DNA of 64,000 nucleotides from Guptibacillus algicola (GTDB lineage Bacteria > Bacillota > Bacilli > Bacillales > Guptibacillaceae). Where the stretch lies: positions 124,001-188,000 of the forward strand of contig NZ_JAIVAF010000006.1 in assembly GCF_020171805.1 (NCBI RefSeq), given 5' to 3'. Under the pieces are notes generated by a model. It was not told the origin of the DNA. It searched no databases and saw only the letters and a program-made list of their open reading frames with translations. A program made the position numbers and the translations under genes. Shown here piece after piece: positions 8,877 through 17,301 of the stretch (position 1 is the first letter of the stretch; every line of letters starts with the position of its first letter).

Positions 8877-9077
8877 ATGTATACACTCCTTCTTTTATAA
8901 TGAAATTTAGTAAAATATCTTCTGAACAAATGTACATTGATAATTATACATGAGTGCTGGTAAAAGAAAAAGGAAAGATGTCTGGTTACACTAAAAAACA
9001 TCTAAGCCACAAAATTATCTTCCCTCCAAAAAAAAGTTTTCAATCATGAAAGTTAAAACAAATAAGTTACAATAAAA

Positions 9078-9101
9078 AAAGCGCGGGGAATACCGCGCTT
9101 T
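9078..9101 (-). terminator. Terminator downstream of malL
   Basis: Arms AAAGCGCGG (9078-9086) and CCGCGCTTT (9093-9101), followed on the minus strand by a run of T. It lies about 250 bases after the malL stop, with the dispersed repeat in between, as if the repeat had inserted between gene and terminator. Confidence 0.75.
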
Positions 9102-9132
9102 AGAAAGAAGGGAGTCTAATTGAATTAAGATA

Positions 9133-9257
9133 GCAGCTGATTTCCGCTCCAGGATGCTCGCTTTCCGCGGGGCGGTCGGTGAGCCTCCTCGGCTTCGCCG
9201 GTCTCACCTGTCCCGCTCATCCCACAGGAGTCGAGCATCCTTCCGCTCCAATTACCG
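9133..9257. repeat. Dispersed palindromic Bacillaceae repeat
   Basis: GC-rich element of about 125 bases, clearly different in composition from the AT-rich flanks. Nine-base arms GGATGCTCG (9152-9160) and CGAGCATCC (9232-9240) enclose smaller pairing segments (CCGCGGGG, GAGGCTC/GAGCC), so the whole can fold into a long stem-loop. From memory, near-identical elements occur in many copies in Bacillaceae genomes and give rise to spurious arginine/serine-rich predicted proteins. No second copy is in this window, so the dispersed nature rests on recollection. Confidence 0.65.
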
Positions 9258-9354
9258 TTATGCTGAGAATTATGCCTAACCAAGAACTTTTTAAAATAAA
9301 CTTCCAACACACTACCGACTTTATTAAAAGCTCGTCAATCCACTTAAGAATAGT

Positions 9355-11034
9355 CTACGTATAAAACAAGTAAGCTTTTACCTCATAAGGACGCATGGTA
9401 GAGCTACTTTCTAGTTGATGTGTCGTTTCTTCATAATTAGAGATAAGAAGACTGCCTCCTTGTAATAGCTCATCTAGTTCGAGGATTACGTTATCGCTAG
9501 AGAAGTTAGCTGCCACAACGAGAGTTTGATCACTATACTTTCTTTTATAGACGTACAACTGTTCATCATCTTCAAGCAGAAGCTTGTAGTCACCGTGGAC
9601 GATGATGTCGTATTCTTTTCGTAATCGAATAAGTTCTTTGTAAAAGTAGAAGACCGAGTTCTTATCACGTAATGCTTTCTTTGCATTTACTTCGGTGTAG
9701 TTCGGGTTAACGTTGAGCCACGGCGTGCCGGTTGTAAATCCTGCATGTTTCTCATCTGACCACTGCATCGGCGTTCTCGCATTGTCCCGTCCTTTCTTAT
9801 GGATTGCTTCTAAGATTTCCGCGTGATCTTTCCCTTTTTCTTTTACTTCTTCATTGTACATATTCAACGTTTCGATATCTTCATAATCTTCGATTCGATC
9901 GAAATACACATTGGTCATGGCAAGCTCCTGCCCCTGATAAATATAAGGAGTCCCTTGGAGTAAATGAAGCCATGCTGCAAGCATTTTAGCTGATGCAACT
10001 CTGTACGTTCCATCATCTCCAAAGACAGACACTGAGCGAGGCTGATCATGATTTTCCATATACAAGCTGTTCCAGCCTTTCCCGTGTAACTCTGTTTGCC
10101 ACTTAGAAATGATTTTCTTTAAGTCTGTTAGCTTCCAAGGCTGTTGATCCCATTTTCCTCCTGGACCATTCGTTACATCCATGTGTTCGAATTGAAATAA
10201 CATGCTGACGATCCCATCTTCTTCATCTGTATACTTCACCCCATCCTCAGGTGTAGCTAAGGGCATTTCTCCAACCGTCATGGCGTTATAGTTCTTCAAT
10301 ACTTTTTCGTTCATGTCTTTCATATAATCAAAAAATTTCGGTCCATTAACGAAGTAGTCGCCGCCCCACTGATACTTATCGGGTGATTTTTTTTCAGCAT
10401 CAGGTAGATTCGGATCTTTAGAAATGAAGTTGATGACATCCATTCTGAACCCATCAACACCTTTATCTAGCCAGAATTTCATAACATCATATACTTCTTC
10501 ACGAAGCTTTGGGTTCTCCCAGTTCAAGTCAGGCTGTTTTTTTGAAAAGAGGTGAAGATAGTATTCATCCGTTGCCTCATCATACTGCCAGGCAGAGCCA
10601 CCAAAGATCGACCCCCAATTATTTGGTTCATGACCATTCTCTGAAGCTCGCCATATATAATAATCACGATACGGGTTGTCTTTTGATTTACGAGACTCCG
10701 CAAACCACGCATGTTCATCTGAAGAATGATTTACAACAAGATCCATAACTAGACGAATACCTCTGTTATGCATTCCCGCTAACATCTCTTCCCAGTCAGC
10801 CATCGTTCCGAATTCATCCATAACTTCTCTATAGTTACTAATATCATACCCATTGTCATCATTAGGAGATTGATATACAGGTGATAACCAAACTACATCG
10901 ATCCCAAGTTCTTTCAGATAATCTAGCTTTTCAGTGATTCCTTTTATATCTCCAACTCCGTCACCATTGCTATCATTGAAACTTCTAGGATATATTTGAT
11001 ACACAACGCTGTCTTTCCACCACTGTTTCCCCAC
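9355..11034 (-). CDS. malL: Oligo-1,6-glucosidase (GH13, MalL type)
   Basis: Cytoplasmic alpha-glucosidase that cleaves isomalto-oligosaccharides, maltose or sucrose. GH13 motifs in order: DLVVNHSS, the nucleophile region GFRMDVINF (Asp about 199), the acid/base region VGEMP (Glu about 256) and MENHDQPR. The QPDLNWENP signature and the Val after the nucleophile favour the MalL branch over trehalose-6-phosphate hydrolase. The frame extends to 11076, but AGGAGGG directly precedes GTG at 11034, and the extension runs through the operator. The start is therefore 11034 (559 residues, the length of B. subtilis MalL within two). No sugar transporter or regulator gene adjoins it. Confidence 0.88.
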   Translation of the reverse strand: MGKQWWKDSVVYQIYPRSFNDSNGDGVGDIKGITEKLDYLKELGIDVVWLSPVYQSPNDDNGYDISNYREVMDEFGTMADWEEMLAGMHNRGIRLVMDLVVNHSSDEHAWFAESRKSKDNPYRDYYIWRASENGHEPNNWGSIFGGSAWQYDEATDEYYLHLFSKKQPDLNWENPKLREEVYDVMKFWLDKGVDGFRMDVINFISKDPNLPDAEKKSPDKYQWGGDYFVNGPKFFDYMKDMNEKVLKNYNAMTVGEMPLATPEDGVKYTDEEDGIVSMLFQFEHMDVTNGPGGKWDQQPWKLTDLKKIISKWQTELHGKGWNSLYMENHDQPRSVSVFGDDGTYRVASAKMLAAWLHLLQGTPYIYQGQELAMTNVYFDRIEDYEDIETLNMYNEEVKEKGKDHAEILEAIHKKGRDNARTPMQWSDEKHAGFTTGTPWLNVNPNYTEVNAKKALRDKNSVFYFYKELIRLRKEYDIIVHGDYKLLLEDDEQLYVYKRKYSDQTLVVAANFSSDNVILELDELLQGGSLLISNYEETTHQLESSSTMRPYEVKAYLFYT

Positions 11035-11061
11035 GTCTATTCCCTCCTGAATCAAAATGTG

Positions 11062-11075
11062 CGCAAACGTTTTCA
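11062..11075. promoter_or_regulatory. LacI-family type operator of malL
   Basis: CGCAAACGTTTTCA is an imperfect palindrome around a central CG, close to the CGCAAACGTTTGCG sites of MalR/LacI-type repressors and related to CcpA cre sites. It lies just downstream of the -10 hexamer, over the expected transcription start. Mismatches to the full cre consensus make a dedicated sugar repressor more likely than CcpA. Confidence 0.55.
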
Positions 11076-11081
11076 CTAACG

Positions 11082-11110
11082 ATTATATAAGAGAATGGTA
11101 TGGAGTACAA
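11082..11110 (-). promoter_or_regulatory. Sigma-A promoter of malL
   Basis: Minus-strand TTGTAC (-35, 11110-11105), exactly 17 bases, then TATAAT (-10, 11087-11082). It sits 48 bases upstream of the chosen GTG start. Confidence 0.75.
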
Positions 11111-11135
11111 ATAATGGATGTGAATGCGATCTCCT

Positions 11136-11164
11136 TTCAATTCTATTAGTATAGTTGGTATAAT
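11136..11164 (+). promoter_or_regulatory. Probable promoter of the orphan ABC ATPase gene
   Basis: TATAAT at 11159-11164 with a weak -35 (TTCAAT, 11136-11141) at 17 bases. It lies about 60 bases upstream of the start codon. Confidence 0.45.
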
Positions 11165-11225
11165 GGGACTATTCTTCACTACCCATCAAAAGGTATAAAG
11201 AGTTTGTCGAGAGGGGTTAACCTGC

Positions 11226-11954
11226 ATGAGTATCATTCAAGTCAAAAACTTAAAAAAGTCCTTCGGGGATTTAGAAGTATTAAAAGAAATAAACACTGAG
11301 ATTAAAGAAAAAGAAGTCGTCTGTGTTGTTGGTCCATCAGGTTCTGGCAAGAGTACGTTTCTTCGTTGCTTGAATAAATTAGAAGATATTACAGGTGGCA
11401 GCGTAATTGTGAATGGTCATGACATCGCTGATCCTAAGACCAAAATCAATAAAGTAAGACAAGATGTTGGAATGGTGTTTCAGCATTTCAATCTCTTTCC
11501 ACATAAGACCGTTCTTGAAAATATCACTGTCGCTCCTATTAAGGTAAAAGGGAACAATAAACAAGCTTCTAAGGACCAAGCGCTGGAATTACTCCAAAAA
11601 GTAGGACTAAAAGAAAAAGCAAATAGCTACCCTGGCGAGCTATCTGGAGGTCAGAAACAGCGTGTTGCCATCGCTAGAGCATTAGCAATGGAACCAAGCG
11701 TGATGCTGTTTGATGAACCCACTTCAGCTCTTGATCCTGAAATGATCGGGGAAGTGCTCGAAGTAATGAAACAGCTTGCAAAAGAAGGGATGACGATGGT
11801 TGTCGTCACGCATGAAATGGGCTTCGCACGGGAAGTGGGAGACCGAGTACTATTCATGGACGGCGGCTATATCGTTGAAGAAAATGTCCCAGAAGAGATT
11901 TTCCAAAATCCACAAAATGAACGAACAAAAGCATTCTTAAGTAAAATTCTATAA
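11226..11954 (+). CDS. Polar amino acid ABC transporter ATP-binding protein (GlnQ type), orphan
   Basis: ATPase subunit that would energise uptake of a polar amino acid. 242 residues. Walker A is GPSGSGKST (residues about 35-43), the Q-loop is [16 protein letters not shown], the signature is [17 protein letters not shown], Walker B is [13 protein letters not shown] and the switch histidine is in VVTHEMGFA. All are intact. The [13 protein letters not shown] segment and the ALDPE...GEVLEVM spacing are typical of the GlnQ/HisP group. No permease or binding protein lies beside it: a terminator follows at once and the neighbours belong to a different (osmoprotectant) system. It must therefore act with components encoded elsewhere. 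The exact substrate cannot be read from the sequence. Confidence 0.85.
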   Translation: MSIIQVKNLKKSFGDLEVLKEINTEIKEKEVVCVVGPSGSGKSTFLRCLNKLEDITGGSVIVNGHDIADPKTKINKVRQDVGMVFQHFNLFPHKTVLENITVAPIKVKGNNKQASKDQALELLQKVGLKEKANSYPGELSGGQKQRVAIARALAMEPSVMLFDEPTSALDPEMIGEVLEVMKQLAKEGMTMVVVTHEMGFAREVGDRVLFMDGGYIVEENVPEEIFQNPQNERTKAFLSKIL

Positions 11955-11990
11955 GAAAAAACGTGCAGATGTGAAATCTGCACGTTTTTT
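11955..11990. terminator. Bidirectional terminator
   Basis: Arms AAAAAACGTGCAGAT and ATCTGCACGTTTTTT give a strong hairpin with A- and T-tracts on both sides. It serves the plus-strand ATPase gene and the minus-strand osmoprotectant operon. Confidence 0.88.
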
Positions 11991-12006
11991 GTAAACTTAA
12001 AAGTCT

Positions 12007-12909
12007 TTAATCGATAAGTCCTTTTTCTTTCAAGAAATTCATCGCTACCTTTTCTGGTTCTTCTCCGTCTAGATCAACTTTTGCATTCATTTCAGACATT
12101 TCTTCTTCAGAAATCTTACCCCCAAGTTCGTTCACAATGTCAGCTAACTTTGGATGTGAATCTAGCGTATCTTGTCTTACAACCGGTGCAGCATAATACG
12201 GTGGGAAGAAATTCTTATCATCTTCCGTACTCACAAGGTTAAAACGAGCAATTCGACCATCTGTAGTAAATGCAGGAATAACATCTACTTCTCCTTCATT
12301 CAATGCATCATACATAATGTTAGGGTCAAGACTTTCTGTCTCTTTAAAATCATAGCCATACGTTTCGACCATCGCTTCATACCCATCGATTCGTTCGTAG
12401 AATGGATGAGGTCCTCCAAACACCATTTCATTCGAAACAGGTACTAAATCTGAGTAAGTTTCAGCATTTAATCCTTCGTTCGTTTCTTGTGTAATCGCAA
12501 GGGTATACCCATTTTCAAACCCTAGTGGCTCAAGCCAAACGAGGTCAAACTCTTCCTTATATCCTTCTTTTACTCTCTGGAAAATTTCATCTGCAGATTC
12601 ATCTGAGTCAGCAGTGCCTTTCAAAACCGTCTCAAGACCTGTTCCTGTATACTCAACGTACATGTCGACATCTCCATCAACAAGTGCCTGATGTATAACA
12701 CTAACCTCTCCGACCGCTTCGTCGATTTCGACTTCATAATCACTATTAGCCTTTATGTATTCACCCACAATATGCGGTAAAATATACTGTTCAGTCCACG
12801 GCTTACCAGAGATGACGATCGGATCACTCTCACTACTACCGCTATCGTTGCCACCGCAAGCGCCTAGCACCATAGCAAGACCTAACATTAATATCGTAAA
12901 CTTCTTCAA
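12007..12909 (-). CDS. Osmoprotectant ABC transporter substrate-binding lipoprotein (OpuCC/OsmX type)
   Basis: Extracellular lipoprotein that captures glycine betaine, choline or a related solute. The frame can extend to 12960, but GGGGAG sits 6 bases before TTG at 12909, which gives a classic lipoprotein signal: KKFTILMLGLAMVLGACGG with lipobox LGAC. The mature domain shows the OpuBC/OpuCC pattern (KPWTEQYILPHIVGEYI, VDMYVEYTGTGLETVL, DVIPAFTTDGRIARF). 300 residues. Last gene of a three-gene operon, with a 13-base gap from the permease gene to the TTG and a shared terminator downstream. Ligand specificity cannot be settled by eye. Confidence 0.87.
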   Translation of the reverse strand: MKKFTILMLGLAMVLGACGGNDSGSSESDPIVISGKPWTEQYILPHIVGEYIKANSDYEVEIDEAVGEVSVIHQALVDGDVDMYVEYTGTGLETVLKGTADSDESADEIFQRVKEGYKEEFDLVWLEPLGFENGYTLAITQETNEGLNAETYSDLVPVSNEMVFGGPHPFYERIDGYEAMVETYGYDFKETESLDPNIMYDALNEGEVDVIPAFTTDGRIARFNLVSTEDDKNFFPPYYAAPVVRQDTLDSHPKLADIVNELGGKISEEEMSEMNAKVDLDGEEPEKVAMNFLKEKGLID

Positions 12910-12922
12910 ATTAATCTCCCCT

Positions 12923-13585
12923 TTATTTTTTTGCTTTAATCCCTTTTGGAGTTGCTGCACTTTCTAATAATTTCAGAATTAAGTCAAAGCTAAGTGCAAG
13001 AATCGTAGCTGGAAGTGCTCCTGCTAGCACGAGCTCGTCCTTATTGGAAGTTAGACCTCTGTAAATGATATCACCAAGGCCTCCAGCCCCAACAAACGTC
13101 GCTAATGTCGCAACACCTATCGTCAAAACAGTCGCTGTCCTTACACCTGCCATAATAACTGGTAATGATAGAGGGATTTCTATTTTCGTTAGAATTTGTG
13201 AATCTGTCATTCCCATTCCTCTGCCTGCTTCGATTGAAGATTGATCGACTGAGGTAATTCCAGTATAAGTATTCCTCAATATAGGAAGCAAAGCATAGAC
13301 AGTCAATGCAATAATAGCAGTCGTGCTTCCAATTCCTAGAAAAGGAATCAAGAACCCAAATAGCGCTAAACTAGGGACGGTTTGAAATACTGCTGATATT
13401 GCGATGATTGGTTCTGCAAGCTTCTTCCTACGTGAAATAAAAATACCAAGCGGAACCGAGATTAAGATCGCGATGACGATCGAAATAAACGATAGAAAGA
13501 GATGTTCCTGTAGTGCTACAAGAATATCATCCCAACGCCCCTGTATGGTTTCAATGAATAATACAAAGAAGTTACGATCATTCAT
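12923..13585 (-). CDS. Osmoprotectant ABC transporter permease (OpuCB/CD type)
   Basis: A 220-residue integral membrane protein with about five to six hydrophobic segments and the binding-protein-dependent EAA-like loop (EAGRGMGMTDSQILTKIEIPLSLPVIMAGVR). Members of this group form the channel of quaternary-amine importers. OpuB and OpuC of B. subtilis encode two permeases, but only one is present here, so the transporter would have to use a homodimer. Its start overlaps the end of the ATPase gene by 8 bases, which indicates coupling. Confidence 0.88.
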   Translation of the reverse strand: MNDRNFFVLFIETIQGRWDDILVALQEHLFLSFISIVIAILISVPLGIFISRRKKLAEPIIAISAVFQTVPSLALFGFLIPFLGIGSTTAIIALTVYALLPILRNTYTGITSVDQSSIEAGRGMGMTDSQILTKIEIPLSLPVIMAGVRTATVLTIGVATLATFVGAGGLGDIIYRGLTSNKDELVLAGALPATILALSFDLILKLLESAATPKGIKAKK

Positions 13586-14717
13586 TTAGGGCACCTTCCT
13601 TTCGTTGACTTACTTGATCGAGCCCAGCTAGCCCTCTCATCATACTGCCATTCGTAATAACACCTTCAAGTTTATTTTCATCCACTACCAAAATCATACC
13701 TGGCGTTTCTTCAGCAAAGCGTTTAGCGATTTCTGGATAGAGCGTATCGATTGAGACGGGTTTTGGTTCACTCATCACATCAACGATGCGCTTCGAATCG
13801 TCATCATAATGTTGTTGCACAACATCAAGTGTAACGACTCCCTTATACACGTGGTCTGGATCAGTAACGACGAGACTGTCTACCCGTTCTGACCTCATTA
13901 ATCGAAATGCCTCAGCTAATCCACGACTTTCTTTCACTGTAGCAACTTTTCGTATCATCAGATCACTAGCTGTAGGAATTTGGCCTTTTGCGATCCGTTC
14001 ATCACCTACAAAGTCACGAACAAACTCATTTTTCGGATGACGTAGTATGTTATCAGGTGTATCGAGCTGCAGGATTTCGCCATCTTTCATAATCGCGATC
14101 CGATCCGCTATCTTCATCGCTTCATCCATATCATGCGTCACAAATACGATCGTCTTTTGTATTTCCTTTTGAAGCTTAATAAGTTCATCTTGAAGCTGTT
14201 CACGACTAATCGGATCAAGTGCACTAAAAGGCTCGTCCATTAGTATGACTGGGGGTTCTGCAGCTAAAGCACGGATAACGCCTACTCGCTGTTGCTGTCC
14301 TCCACTTAATTCTAAGGGGTAGCGCGTTCGGAATGTAGAAGGTTCGAGGCCTACTAGGTGTAATAATTCATCGACACGTGCTTCTATTTTACTCTTTTCC
14401 CATTTCTTCAACTTAGGGATTAACGAAATGTTCTCCGCAATTGTCATGTGTGGAAGTAGTCCAATCTGTTGAATAACATAACCGATACTTCTTCTAAGTT
14501 CTACTGGATCCTGCTCAGCGATCGATGTTCCATCTATGTATATCTGACCACCTGAAGGCTCGATCAAGCGATTAATCATCTTCATAGTCGTTGTTTTTCC
14601 ACAACCACTCGGACCAATCAATGTTAAGAGTTCGCCCTTTTCAATATGTAGATTTATGTCCTTAAGAGCGGTTGTTCCATCAGGAAATTGTTTGCTAACA
14701 TTCTTAAAAGTAATCAT
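13578..14717 (-). CDS. Osmoprotectant ABC transporter ATPase with CBS domains (OpuCA type)
   Basis: ATPase of a quaternary-amine importer. Walker A GPSGCGKTT, signature LSGGQQQRVGVIRALAAEP, Walker B VILMDEPFSALDP and switch VTHDMDEAMKIADRIAIM are intact. The C-terminal third (from about residue 255) carries a CBS-domain pair (MIRKVATVKESRGLAEAFRLM, SDEPKPVSIDTLYPEIA-like region), as in OpuCA, where it senses ionic strength or nucleotides. The frame reaches 14762, but the sigma-B -10 element occupies that point. ATG at 14717 after GGGAGAAGGGG gives 379 residues. First gene of the operon. Confidence 0.87.
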   Translation of the reverse strand: MITFKNVSKQFPDGTTALKDINLHIEKGELLTLIGPSGCGKTTTMKMINRLIEPSGGQIYIDGTSIAEQDPVELRRSIGYVIQQIGLLPHMTIAENISLIPKLKKWEKSKIEARVDELLHLVGLEPSTFRTRYPLELSGGQQQRVGVIRALAAEPPVILMDEPFSALDPISREQLQDELIKLQKEIQKTIVFVTHDMDEAMKIADRIAIMKDGEILQLDTPDNILRHPKNEFVRDFVGDERIAKGQIPTASDLMIRKVATVKESRGLAEAFRLMRSERVDSLVVTDPDHVYKGVVTLDVVQQHYDDDSKRIVDVMSEPKPVSIDTLYPEIAKRFAEETPGMILVVDENKLEGVITNGSMMRGLAGLDQVSQRKEGALNE

Positions 14718-14761
14718 TGTTCCCCTTCTCCCTGCCTCCTTAAAATACCTATCCTCAGTCA

Positions 14762-14786
14762 TTACCCTTACGTTTTATATCCAAAC
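14762..14786 (-). promoter_or_regulatory. Sigma-B type promoter of the osmoprotectant operon
   Basis: Minus-strand GTTTGG (-35, 14786-14781), 13 bases, GGGTAA (-10, 14767-14762), against the sigma-B consensus GTTTAA-N13/15-GGGTAT. It is correctly placed about 45 bases before the ATPase start. General-stress control fits an osmoprotection function. Confidence 0.7.
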
Positions 14787-14856
14787 CAACCAACATGCTT
14801 TTCTGTAACAATCTTACTATTACTCTATCCTTTTTCATAAAATAATTCAAAGAAAT

Positions 14857-14882
14857 AAGCCTTCTCTAAACTGAGAAGGCTT
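14857..14882 (-). terminator. Terminator after yhgE
   Basis: Perfect 10-bp arms AAGCCTTCTC and GAGAAGGCTT, followed on the minus strand by ATTTCTTT. It lies just beyond the yhgE stop. Confidence 0.75.
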
Positions 14883-14890
14883 CACTACAC

Positions 14891-17197
14891 TTATTCTGTT
14901 ATTACCGGTTCATCGAACCCTTTGTTCCTACGCTTCTTCATTTCCATAAAGAAGAACACAATCGTTCCAACTGCAAAGATCAGAGTGAATCCAAGCAAGA
15001 TCAACACATTGTTCCACATGAATGCAAAATCTCCACTTGAGATCACTGCCTTTAATCCAGATACCGTGTATGTCATAGGTAACCACGTATTAAAGATTTG
15101 GAGACCTTCTGGAATCAATTCAAGTGGGAATGTACCGGCACTAGTTGTTAACTGTAGAATCAAGATAATGATCGCTACAAATCGACCCGGATCTCCCATC
15201 GTTGTGACGAAGAACTGAATCATCGTCATATACGTCAAGCTTGATATCACTGAGAAAAGAATAAAGTACGCAACACTTTGAACCTCAATATCTAAACCAT
15301 ATAGTAAGACTGCATCTGCGACTAAGGCTTGAATCACACCAACAGTAAGAAGAATCCCATACTTACTAACAAACCATTCCAAAGCAGACTTAGGATCCCC
15401 TGCAGGTTCACGAAGAGGGAAGACGATCGACATTAGAAGAGCTCCGACAAACAAACCAAGCGATAGGAAGTACGGCGCAAACCCAGTTCCATAGTTTGGA
15501 ACAGAATCTGTTGCATCACTTTCTACGTCTACTGGATCTGCAAACATATTGTATGTGTCTTCATCTGCATTCGTTTGAACAGTTTCTTTGGCTGCCTCGT
15601 CTAACTTACTATGAAGTTCGTTTGATCCGTCAGTTACTTTCTCGGCTCCGTTGTCTAACTTCTTAGACCCTTCTAACAGCTGACCTGCACCTGAAGAAAG
15701 TTCGGAAGACCCTCCCTCGAGATCCGTTAAGCCAGTTACAAGAACCTGCGACCCATTTTCTAATTCCACAACGCCGCTATTTAGTTTACTTACATTCGTA
15801 ATCATTTCTTGCCAACCAGAAGACACATTAGCCGTTCCTTCAGCCACTTTATCAGCGCCAGCTTGAAGTTGTGATACATCTTCTCTAGCAGTATCTAACT
15901 CGTTTCCAAATCGTAGTAAGCCTTTTTCAATCTTCACTTGTCCATCATAAAGACTTTGTAGCGCAGTGATGAGTTCATTCTGGCTTGTTTTCATTCCTTC
16001 TACATTTGATGAAATACTTTTCGTAACAGATTCTAACTTCGCGCCTCCCTCCTTAATGGATTGAGCAGCTCCTGCAGATTTCTCTGCAATCGGTTTAAGC
16101 TGACTGATTAATGCTTGTTTCTCTTCTTCCGAATAGCTTCCATTCGATTGGATGCTTTGTATAACTCCCTGCAACTCTTTAGATACTTGCGCAGCTCCTT
16201 GGCCACCGTTAACGATTGGTTCTTTCACGCTACCGGCAGTTGCACCTAACGATGTAACGTCTCTAGACTTGTCCTCAAGCTTCGTTATGATCTGGTGGAT
16301 TCCACCCTTGCTCTGTTCAACACCAGCGAGAAGGCTTTCTTGACCTGATTTAAATTCACTTAAACCGTCACTAAATTGATTTACACCTTGACTTACTTGC
16401 CCAGCACCAGCATCTAATTCATTAATTTTGGATTGTTTATCCTCTAACGTCGTTAACAATGTGGTAGATCCCTGACTAGCTTCTTCTAGACCATTAGAGA
16501 GTTTCACAGAACCATTCTGTAATTCACTCACACCGTTCGTTAGTTCGATCGACCCATTGTTAAGCTTTGCTACATTTTCTTTTAATTGCTCTGTACCGAC
16601 TTTAAGGTCAGACGATCCATCAGCTAAATCCAGAGCACCATCAGATGCATCTGATAATCCATCCGCAATTTCGCTAAACTTATCAAAAACAAGTTCACTA
16701 TAATTTTCAGTAATATTGTTCGCGATTTGTGACTTGATTTCACTTACAGCCGTTCCTCCAATTTGCCCTGCAAGGAAATTGAAACTTTCGTTTGGAACAT
16801 ACTTTAAATTAAGTTTTTCAGGCTGCTCATTTAATACAGTCGTTGACCTTTTAGAGAAATCTTCAGGAATTTGAATCTTCATGTAGTAGGTTTGATCCTC
16901 AAGCCCTTTATTTGCTTCTTCTTCATTAACGAAGTCCCACTTAAACTTTGGATCATCTTTCAACTTATCTACTAACTCATTTCCTATATCGATATGTTCC
17001 CCTTCAAAATCTGCTCCATTATCTTCATTTACTACAGCTACTGGAATTTGGTCTAGATTCTCATATGGATCCCAAAATGCCCACAAAAACATTCCACTGT
17101 ATAAAACAGGGATAAATAATACTGCAAGAACAGGAATGAGAATTTTTTTATTTGTGAATAACGCACGCCACTCAGAACGGAGATGACGAAATTTCAT
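14891..17197 (-). CDS. yhgE: YhgE/Pip-family membrane protein
   Basis: A 768-residue protein of the YhgE/Pip family, related to ABC-2 type exporters and to the lactococcal phage infection protein. One transmembrane segment lies near the N terminus (residues about 18-40). A long extracellular part of about 500 residues follows, with many LxxGSxxLxxG repeats (for example LADGSSDLKVGTEQL, LENGSQVLVTGL). Five or six membrane segments make up the last 190 residues. Members of this group act at the cell surface in export or envelope functions, and some lie in type VII secretion loci. It follows yhgD, as in B. subtilis, and is probably controlled by it through the paired sites at 17223-17324. Confidence 0.88.
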   Translation of the reverse strand: MKFRHLRSEWRALFTNKKILIPVLAVLFIPVLYSGMFLWAFWDPYENLDQIPVAVVNEDNGADFEGEHIDIGNELVDKLKDDPKFKWDFVNEEEANKGLEDQTYYMKIQIPEDFSKRSTTVLNEQPEKLNLKYVPNESFNFLAGQIGGTAVSEIKSQIANNITENYSELVFDKFSEIADGLSDASDGALDLADGSSDLKVGTEQLKENVAKLNNGSIELTNGVSELQNGSVKLSNGLEEASQGSTTLLTTLEDKQSKINELDAGAGQVSQGVNQFSDGLSEFKSGQESLLAGVEQSKGGIHQIITKLEDKSRDVTSLGATAGSVKEPIVNGGQGAAQVSKELQGVIQSIQSNGSYSEEEKQALISQLKPIAEKSAGAAQSIKEGGAKLESVTKSISSNVEGMKTSQNELITALQSLYDGQVKIEKGLLRFGNELDTAREDVSQLQAGADKVAEGTANVSSGWQEMITNVSKLNSGVVELENGSQVLVTGLTDLEGGSSELSSGAGQLLEGSKKLDNGAEKVTDGSNELHSKLDEAAKETVQTNADEDTYNMFADPVDVESDATDSVPNYGTGFAPYFLSLGLFVGALLMSIVFPLREPAGDPKSALEWFVSKYGILLTVGVIQALVADAVLLYGLDIEVQSVAYFILFSVISSLTYMTMIQFFVTTMGDPGRFVAIIILILQLTTSAGTFPLELIPEGLQIFNTWLPMTYTVSGLKAVISSGDFAFMWNNVLILLGFTLIFAVGTIVFFFMEMKKRRNKGFDEPVITE

Positions 17198-17222
17198 AAT
17201 TTTTACCTCCCGATTGTCTGTG

Positions 17223-17245
17223 TGACCAATTTTGTCATTTGGTCA
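17223..17245. promoter_or_regulatory. Candidate YhgD operator, copy 1
   Basis: 23-base inverted repeat TGACCAA-N9-TTGGTCA in the yhgD-yhgE gap, 25 bases before the yhgE start. It shares the outer TGACC-N13-GGTCA frame and a 14-base direct repeat (GGTCATTAATGCTA, 17241-17254) with copy 2. Confidence 0.6.
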
Positions 17246-17301
17246 TTAATGCTAAAAAAAAGAACACCAACTACTAGCTGTATATGATTCTCAAACAATA
17301 A

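Larger units (their letters stand above)
8877..9354. other. Gene-free stretch between tkt and malL
   Basis: 478 bases without a credible gene. It holds the tkt leader (8877 to about 8950), a weak hairpin (AGATGT 8978-8983 with ACATCT 8998-9003), the malL-side terminator at 9078-9101 and a dispersed palindromic repeat at 9133-9257. Short open frames across the repeat are fully explained by the repeat. Confidence 0.6.

Noticed and set aside
9125-9364. Two open frames of about 61 residues on opposite strands
   Set aside because: Both cross the GC-rich palindromic repeat, lack ribosome sites and are typical artefacts of that element.
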